Origin: Pseudomonadota bacterium
GTDB lineage: Bacteria; Pseudomonadota; Gammaproteobacteria; Burkholderiales; Burkholderiaceae
Direction: 5' to 3'
DNA length: 5,376 nucleotides
Assembly (NCBI GenBank): GCA_023441105.1
Contig: JAEZQX010000353.1
Coordinates: 1 to 5,376 of the forward strand
Shown here: positions 1 through 5,376 of the stretch, piece by piece
Numbering within the stretch: the first letter of the stretch is position 1
Layout: each line of letters begins with the position of its first letter
Translations under genes and position numbers: made by a program
The notes under the pieces: generated by a model
What the model was told of the DNA's origin: nothing
Database searches by the model: none
The model's input: only the letters and a program-made list of their open reading frames with translations

Positions 1-45
1 CCGGGTGTTGGGGGGGGGGCGCCCCCCGCCCGCCATGGGGGGATC
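1..45. repeat. Poly-G tract and GC inverted repeat beyond glpR
   Basis: A run of ten G (10-19) is followed by CG and six C (22-27), so 14-27 is a perfect 14-bp palindrome. The same C run can also pair with six G at 37-42 across a 9-nt loop. Read in the direction of glpR, the second pairing lies a few bases after the stop codon and could form a hairpin. No T-tract follows it, so an intrinsic terminator is only weakly supported. Homopolymers this long are prone to slippage and to sequencing or assembly errors, and the left part may be unreliable. No coding function is seen here. Confidence 0.4.
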
Positions 46-807
46 TCAAGCCACAATGCATTGCCCGCCCGACTCCTCCACGCACGCCTGGAACTGCGGC
101 GTAAGCGGCTGGTCCGTGAACAGTACATCGACCTGCGACAGATGCGCCAACTGCACCATCGCGCGGCGGGTGAACTTGGAATGGTCGGCGGCCAGCCAGA
201 CCTCGCGCGACTGCTCGATGATCGCCTGGGCCACCTTGACCTCGCGGTAGTCGAAGTCGCGCAGCGTGCCGTCGCTCTCGATGCTGGAGATGCCGATCAG
301 GCCGATGTCCACCCGGAACTGGCGGATGAAGTCCACCGCCGCCTCGCCGACGATGCCGCGGTCGCGCGAGCGCACCTGGCCGCCGCAGACGATCACCTCG
401 CAGCGCGGATTGTCGGCCAGGATGGCGGCGACGTTGAGGTTGTTGGTGACCACCCGCAGGTCCTGGTGATGCAGGAGGGCGCGGGCGATCGCCTCGGTGG
501 TGGTGCCGATGTTGAGGATCAGCGAGCAGCCGTTGGGCACCCGGGAGGCCACTGCCTGGGCGATGCGGCGCTTGCCTTCGGGATTGAGGGACTGGCGCTG
601 GCCATAGGCGATGTTCTCGACGGTGGACGAGGGGATGCCCACGCCGCCATGGAAGCGCGCGAGCAGGCCGGCCTGCGACAGCGTCGAAACGTCGCGGCGG
701 ATGGTCTGGGCGGTGACCTCCAGCAATTGCGAAAGGCCTTCCACCGACATCGAGCCGCGGCGCTTGACTTCCTCGAGCAGGCGCTGCTGACGGGGATTCG
801 CGATCAT
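46..807 (-). CDS. glpR: DeoR-family glycerol-3-phosphate regulon repressor GlpR
   Basis: A 253-residue cytoplasmic DNA-binding repressor of glycerol catabolism; in this family glycerol-3-phosphate releases it from DNA. The N-terminal DeoR helix-turn-helix covers about residues 5-57, with recognition helix around TAQTIRRDVSTL (32-43) and the hallmark FHGGV (52-56). The DeoR C-terminal sensor domain follows: NIGTTTEA (99-106), VVTNNLNVA (119-127), GGQVRSRDRGIVGEA (142-156), GISSIESDG (172-180), FDYREV (185-190) and ADHSKF (207-212). These match E. coli GlpR (252 aa) nearly end to end. The reading frame stays open far upstream through the complement of glpD, but homology begins at MIANPRQQ, so the ATG at 805-807 is chosen. 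Its ribosome binding site is weak (GGA a few bases before the ATG). It is transcribed divergently from glpD, and the repeats just upstream suggest autoregulation. Function is inferred from family similarity. Confidence 0.93.
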   Translation of the reverse strand: MIANPRQQRLLEEVKRRGSMSVEGLSQLLEVTAQTIRRDVSTLSQAGLLARFHGGVGIPSSTVENIAYGQRQSLNPEGKRRIAQAVASRVPNGCSLILNIGTTTEAIARALLHHQDLRVVTNNLNVAAILADNPRCEVIVCGGQVRSRDRGIVGEAAVDFIRQFRVDIGLIGISSIESDGTLRDFDYREVKVAQAIIEQSREVWLAADHSKFTRRAMVQLAHLSQVDVLFTDQPLTPQFQACVEESGGQCIVA

Positions 808-820
808 CGTTCCGAAGGAT

Positions 821-837
821 AAACGAAAACAAACGAA
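821..837. promoter_or_regulatory. Candidate GlpR operator: AAACGAA direct repeat
   Basis: AAACGAA occurs at 821-827 and again at 831-837, repeated exactly 10 bp apart (one helical turn), starting 13 bp upstream of the glpR start codon. The opposite strand reads TTCGTTT twice. The same element occurs inverted at 867-874. Repeated elements between a DeoR-type repressor gene and its likely target are good operator candidates. Here binding could block glpR transcription or initiation (autorepression). It does not look like the E. coli GlpR palindrome, so GlpR as the binder is inferred from position. Confidence 0.55.
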
Positions 838-857
838 CGCAGTTGTGCCTTGCAGTG

Positions 858-886
858 TTGCATTGCTTTCGTTTGTGATCTCTAAT
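858..886 (+). promoter_or_regulatory. Putative sigma-70 promoter of the glpD operon
   Basis: TTGCAT (858-863) serves as the -35 box and TCTAAT (881-886) as the -10 box, separated by 17 bp. The -10 matches TATAAT in five of six bases; the -35 matches TTGACA in only the first three. Transcription would start near 893, giving a leader of about 45 nt before glpD. A TTTCGTTT element sits in the spacer, which fits repression by GlpR. No equally good promoter for glpR could be placed on the other strand. Confidence 0.5.
867..874. promoter_or_regulatory. Candidate GlpR operator half-site TTTCGTTT
   Basis: TTTCGTTT is the exact reverse complement of AAACGAAA at 821-828, and lies between the proposed -35 and -10 boxes of glpD. 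A repressor bound here would block RNA polymerase at the operon promoter. The inverted copies are 37 and 47 bp apart centre to centre, compatible with an oligomeric repressor touching both sides. Assignment to GlpR is inferred from location and repetition. Confidence 0.5.
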
Positions 887-890
887 CGAC

Positions 891-903
891 CTGATTCGAT
901 CAG
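891..903. repeat. Short perfect inverted repeat at predicted glpD transcription start
   Basis: CTGAT-TCG-ATCAG is a 5-bp-arm inverted repeat with a 3-base centre, lying over the predicted transcription start. It may be an additional protein-binding site or a small hairpin at the mRNA 5' end. At this length, chance occurrence is quite possible. Confidence 0.25.
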
Positions 904-916
904 AAGAGAACGGCGC

Positions 917-923
917 AAGGAGG
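917..923 (+). promoter_or_regulatory. Strong but distant Shine-Dalgarno sequence of glpD
   Basis: AAGGAGG is a near-perfect anti-16S complement, but it lies 16 nt before the first ATG (940) and 19 nt before a second in-frame ATG (943), farther than the usual 5-9 nt. A weaker AGGG at 931-934 has normal spacing to 940. No in-frame start codon occurs between AAGGAGG and 940, so the start choice stands. Confidence 0.45.
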
Positions 924-939
924 CGCTGGCAGGGCAGAC

Positions 940-2532
940 ATGATGCAAACGACAAATCCGCCGACAGCCCTGGACTGCGACCTGCTCATCGTCGGCGGCG
1001 GCGTCAACGGCGCCGGCATCGCCCGCGACGCAGCCGGCCGCGGGCTCTCGGTGGTGCTGTGCGAGAAGGACGATCTCGCGCAGCACACCTCGTCGTCCTC
1101 CACCAAGCTGATCCATGGCGGGCTGCGCTACCTGGAGCACTACGAGTTCAGCCTGGTGCGCAAGGCGCTGCAGGAGCGCGAAGTCCTGCTGCGCAACGCG
1201 CCGCACATCATGCGGCCGCTGCGTTTCGTGCTGCCGCACGACCCATCGATGCGGCCGGCCTGGATGATGCGGATCGGCTTGTTCTTCTACGACCATCTCG
1301 CCCGGCGCGAGTTGCTTGAAGGCTCCGAGGGCATCGACCTCCGCCGCCACGAGGCCGGGCCGGCGCTCAAGCCCGTCTTCAGCCGCGGCTTCCTTTATTC
1401 CGACGGCTGGGTGGACGACGCCCGGCTGGTGGTGCTGAACGCGGTCGGCGCCGCCGAGCACGGCGCAAGGATCCTGCCGCGCACCGAATGCATCAGCGCC
1501 ATCGCCGCCGGCGACGCGGCCGCCGGCTGGCACGCCACGTTGCGTGCCGCCGATGGCAGCCAGCAGCAGGTGCGCGCCCGCGCCCTGGTCAACGCGACCG
1601 GCCAGTGGGCGGCGAGCTTCCTGCGCGACGGCACGCGACGCAAGGGCACGCGCAGCTTGCGGCTGGTGAAGGGCAGCCACATCGTGGTGCGCAAGCTCTT
1701 CGACCATCCGTTCGCCTACATCCTGCAGAGCCCGGATCGCCGGATCGTCTTCGCCATCCCGTACGAGGACGATTTCACCCTCATCGGTACCACCGACATC
1801 GAGCTGGAGGGCGGCCCAGGCGAGGCGCGTATCTCGCCGGCCGAGGTGCAGTACCTCTGCGACCTCATCAACCGCTACTTCCGCCAGCCGATCAGCCCCA
1901 GCGACGTGGTCTGGAGCTATTCCGGCGTCCGGCCGCTGATGGACGACGAGTCCGGCGATCCGTCGGCGGTGACCCGCGACTATTCCCTCGAGCTCACCCG
2001 CGATGGGGCGCCGTGCCTGACCGTGTGGGGCGGCAAGATCACGACCTACCGCAAGCTCGCCGAGGAGGCGGTCGACCTGCTGCGTCCGGTGCTCGCGCCG
2101 CTGGCCAGGCGGATGGACGGCGCCTGGACCGCCGCCGCACCGTTGCCGGGCGGCGACTTCGCCACGCTGGTCGGCCGGATCGAGGCCGATGACCTCGGCC
2201 TCGAGCGGCTGCGGGCGCTGATGCGCGAGCAGCATCCCTGGCTGCCGCCGCCGCTGGTGCGGCGCTATGCCAGCAGCTACGGCACCCGATACCGGGCGAT
2301 CGTCGGCGACGCCCGCTCGCTGCCGGATCTCGGCAAGGAAATCGCGCCCAACCTTCATGAGGCGGAGCTTGCTTATCTGCGTGACCGGGAGTGGGCCCGC
2401 ACCGCCGACGACATCCTGTGGCGCCGGTCCAAGCTCGGCCTGCACCTCGAGCCGTCGCAGCGCCAGGCGGTGGCCGACTGGCTGCAGCAGGCCGCTTCGG
2501 GCTCGTCCCTGATGGCGGCCGCAGCGCGATGA
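940..2532 (+). CDS. glpD: Aerobic glycerol-3-phosphate dehydrogenase GlpD
   Basis: A 530-residue FAD enzyme (E. coli GlpD is 501) that oxidises sn-glycerol-3-phosphate to dihydroxyacetone phosphate and passes electrons to membrane quinone; it is a peripheral inner-membrane protein. The FAD-binding Rossmann motif VGGGVNGAG is at 18-26, with acidic E42 ending the second strand. The family signature spans 50-70 (SSSSTKLIHGGLRYLEHYE). VKGSHIVV holds H247. SGVRP (R331), TRDY (R346) and WGGKITTYRK (363-372, K366) match substrate-binding positions of E. coli GlpD, as aligned from memory. The C-terminal GlpD/DAO_C domain runs from about 390 to 515. The first ATG is used; an ATG one codon later is equally possible. 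The motif usually written EYSDCW reads LYSDGW here. It is the first gene of the rightward operon, and its TGA overlaps the glpS ATG. Expression is probably controlled by GlpR through the upstream repeats. Confidence 0.96.
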   Translation: MMQTTNPPTALDCDLLIVGGGVNGAGIARDAAGRGLSVVLCEKDDLAQHTSSSSTKLIHGGLRYLEHYEFSLVRKALQEREVLLRNAPHIMRPLRFVLPHDPSMRPAWMMRIGLFFYDHLARRELLEGSEGIDLRRHEAGPALKPVFSRGFLYSDGWVDDARLVVLNAVGAAEHGARILPRTECISAIAAGDAAAGWHATLRAADGSQQQVRARALVNATGQWAASFLRDGTRRKGTRSLRLVKGSHIVVRKLFDHPFAYILQSPDRRIVFAIPYEDDFTLIGTTDIELEGGPGEARISPAEVQYLCDLINRYFRQPISPSDVVWSYSGVRPLMDDESGDPSAVTRDYSLELTRDGAPCLTVWGGKITTYRKLAEEAVDLLRPVLAPLARRMDGAWTAAAPLPGGDFATLVGRIEADDLGLERLRALMREQHPWLPPPLVRRYASSYGTRYRAIVGDARSLPDLGKEIAPNLHEAELAYLRDREWARTADDILWRRSKLGLHLEPSQRQAVADWLQQAASGSSLMAAAAR

Positions 2533-3702
2533 GGCTGCAGCTGCAGGAAGTCGCCAAGCGGGTCGGCGCACGTGACCATCTCCATCCCACGAGCATGGAA
2601 GTCGCGCCCGGCGGCATCACGGTCCTGCTCGGGCCGACGCTGGCGGGCAAGACCACGCTGATGCGGCTGATGGCCGGCCTGGATGCCCCAACAAACGGGC
2701 GCATCGCCGAGGACGGCCGCGACGTGACGGGCGTGCCGGTGCGCAAGCGCCGGGTGTCGATGGTCTACCAGCAGTTCATCAACTATCCGTCGATGACGGT
2801 GTTCGACAACATCGCGTCGCCGTTGCACCTGGCCCGCGCCGGCGGCGTTCGCGAGCAGGTGACCGCGCTGGCGCGACGCCTGCACATCGACCACCTGCTC
2901 GATCGCCTGCCGGCGGAGCTGTCGGGCGGCCAGCAGCAGCGGGTGGCGCTCGCCCGCGCGCTCGCCAAGCAGGCGCCGCTGGTGCTCCTCGACGAGCCGC
3001 TGGTGAACCTCGACTACAAGCTGCGCGAGGAACTGCGCGAGGAGCTGGCGCAGATCTTTTCCGGCGGAGAGTCGAGCGTCGTCTATGCCACCACCGAGCC
3101 CGCCGAAGCGCTGCTGCTCGGTGGTCATACGGCGGTGCTGGACAAGGGCCGGCTGCTGCAGTTCGGCCGCACCATCGACGTCTTCCTCAAGCCGGCATCG
3201 ATCGAGGTCGCGCGTGCCTTCAGCGATCCGCCGATCAACCTGGTGCCGGCACGCCTGGAGCGCAACCTGCTTGCCATCGACCAGGGGCCGCGCATCCCGC
3301 TGCACCAAGCACTGCCCACCGACCGGCCGGAAGTGACGGTCGGACTGCGCGCCGGCGACCTGCGTGTCGAGGGCCAGCCGGGCGACGTGCACTTCGATGC
3401 CCGCGTGGACCTCGCGGAGATCTCCGGCTCGGACAGCTTCGTCCACGTCACCTCGCGGCTCGGGTCGCTGGTCGTGCAGCTGGTCGGCGTACACCGCTTC
3501 GAGCTCGGCCAGCCGCTGCGCCTGCATGTCGATCCCGGCGCCATCTACGTCTTCGACCACGACGGTACGCTGCTGCTGGCGCCGGAGCTGGTGCAGATGC
3601 GCGAACACTACGAGGCGCAATGGCGCAAGCGCGCCCACGCGGCGGGCACATCGGCCGAGGCGATCGGCGCCACGCAGGCCGCGCAGGCGACGGGAGGCGT
3701 CG

Positions 3703-3716
<14 letters not shown>
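2529..3716 (+). CDS. glpS: Glycerol ABC importer ATP-binding protein GlpS
   Basis: A 395-residue cytoplasmic ATPase of the carbohydrate-importer (MalK/UgpC-like) class, probably pairing with GlpT to energise glycerol uptake. Visible motifs are Walker A GPTLAGKT (35-42), Q-loop Q81 in VYQQF, canonical signature LSGGQQQR (131-138), and Walker B LVLLDEP (151-157) with catalytic E156. A C-terminal OB/TOBE-like region covers about 240-350. Oddities: the switch (H-loop) histidine is Thr at 189 (YATTEP), Walker A has Leu where Gly is usual, and no aromatic A-loop residue precedes it. The alanine-rich tail (about 369-395) is low-complexity. The frame is open from upstream, but the start at 2529 gives the ATGA overlap with glpD and begins just before the ATPase domain. 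There is no strong ribosome binding site, so translational coupling to glpD is likely. The name follows the rhizobial glpSTPQUV system; glycerol rather than another polyol or G3P is inferred from context. Confidence 0.88.
3692..3697 (+). promoter_or_regulatory. glpT Shine-Dalgarno inside the end of glpS
   Basis: GGGAGG lies 5 nt before the ATG at 3703, within the last codons of glpS. It decides the glpT start: the frame is open much farther upstream, but only this ATG has a good ribosome binding site and begins directly at the ABC domain. Confidence 0.7.
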
Positions 3717-4838
<1,122 letters not shown>

Positions 4839-4842
<4 letters not shown>

Positions 4843-5376
4843 AGCCGATCAACCAGAAGGCGTGGCTGCTGGTGCTGCCGGTGGTGGTGTGCGTCGCCTT
4901 CTCCGCCGTGCTGCCGCTGATGACGGTGGTCAACTACTCGGTGCAGGACATCCTCTCGCCGACACAGCGGGTGTTCGTCGGCACCGAGTGGTTCAAGGCA
5001 GTGATGCGCGATCGCGAGCTGCACGAGGCCTTCGTGCGGCAGGTGCTGTTCTCGATGAGCGTGCTGGCGGTGGAGATCCCGCTGGGCATCTGCCTCGCCT
5101 TGTCGATGCCGGCCACCGGCTGGCGCGCGTCGCTGGTGCTGGTGATCGTCGCCTTGTCGCTGCTGATTCCGTGGAACGTGGTCGGCACCATCTGGCAGAT
5201 CTACGGCCGCACCGACATCGGCCTGCTCGGGGCGTTTCTCTCCGAGCTGGGCATCAACTACAACTACACCGGCAACCCCACCGACGCCTGGCTGACCGTG
5301 CTGGTGATGGATGTCTGGCACTGGACGCCGCTGGTGGCGCTGCTGTGCTACGCCGGCCTGCGGGCGATTCCCGACG
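4839..5376 (+). CDS. glpP: Glycerol ABC importer permease GlpP (3' end outside window)
   Basis: The first 179 residues of an inner-membrane permease of the binding-protein-dependent (MalF-like) superfamily. The start MKPINQKAW is followed by a first membrane helix at about 9-31. A periplasmic stretch follows to about 65, with VGTEWFKAV typical of such permeases. Further helices lie at about 68-90, 97-121 and 151-170. LIPWNVVGTIWQ (109-120) and DIGLLG (126-131) resemble the conserved core of sugar permeases. The window ends at GLRAIPD, just before the expected EAA loop that docks on the ATPases, so the docking motif cannot be checked. The ATG overlaps the glpT stop (ATGA), with AGGA 9 nt upstream as ribosome binding site. 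Its partner is expected to be GlpQ, encoded next. Naming follows the rhizobial glycerol system and rests mainly on context. Confidence 0.85.

Noticed and set aside
61..822. A 253-residue plus-strand frame covering glpR.
   Set aside because: It is an exact antisense shadow of glpR with no recognisable domain and no ribosome binding site.
874..889. A CRP-like site starting TGTGA in the glpD promoter.
   Set aside because: Only the left half matches; the right half does not resemble TCACA.
926..942. A tiny leader peptide from CTG at 926 ending at the TGA overlapping the glpD ATG.
   Set aside because: It has a non-standard start only 2 nt from the Shine-Dalgarno and just five codons; there is no support.
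2391..2528. Longer N-terminus for GlpS beginning inside glpD.
   Set aside because: The extra 46 residues are out-of-frame glpD sequence, Arg/Pro-rich. The ABC domain begins directly after the ATG at 2529.
46..2571. An 841-residue minus-strand open frame joining glpR to the complement of glpD.
   Set aside because: Only the last 253 residues resemble any family (GlpR). The upstream part is Arg/Ala/His-rich, lies opposite a clear glpD gene, and is open because of GC-biased codon use.
3364..3702. Longer N-terminus for GlpT beginning inside glpS.
   Set aside because: The added 113 residues are Ser/Arg-rich shadow of glpS. The ATG at 3703 has GGGAGG 5 nt upstream.

Overview
The window is GC-rich (the only visibly AT-richer stretch is the 132-bp gap between the two divergent genes) and its coding strands are almost free of A/T-ending codons. 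With the gene content, this points to a high-GC proteobacterium, plausibly a betaproteobacterium or a relative. That placement is inference, because no taxon-defining marker is present.

Layout: a GC homopolymer/inverted-repeat stretch (1-45) lies beyond the 3' end of glpR. glpR is on the minus strand (46-807) and encodes a DeoR-family repressor very similar to E. coli GlpR. An AT-richer divergent regulatory region (808-939) carries three TTCGTTT-type repeat elements and a plausible sigma-70 promoter. Four genes then run rightward, packed with overlaps: glpD (aerobic glycerol-3-phosphate dehydrogenase, 940-2532), glpS and glpT (two paralogous ABC ATPases, 2529-3716 and 3703-4842), and glpP (ABC inner-membrane permease, 4839 to the window edge, cut off). 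No RNA gene, CRISPR array or insertion sequence is visible.

Together they form the first part of a glycerol-catabolism operon of the glpDSTPQUV type known from Rhizobium leguminosarum, where an ABC importer replaces the GlpF channel. In the model, GlpS/GlpT power a GlpP/GlpQ membrane pair fed by a periplasmic binding protein, glycerol kinase makes glycerol-3-phosphate, and GlpD oxidises it to dihydroxyacetone phosphate while reducing quinone. GlpR, relieved by glycerol-3-phosphate, would control the divergent promoters. The second permease, the binding protein and the kinase are not in the window and are expected to the right. Symbol warning: glpT, glpP and glpQ of this system are unrelated to E. 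coli glpT (G3P antiporter), E. coli glpQ (phosphodiesterase) and Bacillus glpP (antiterminator).

The system is recognisable rather than undescribed. The most interesting reading is that GlpS and GlpT carry complementary defects in conserved ABC motifs. In a heterodimer these would collect into one canonical and one degenerate ATP site.
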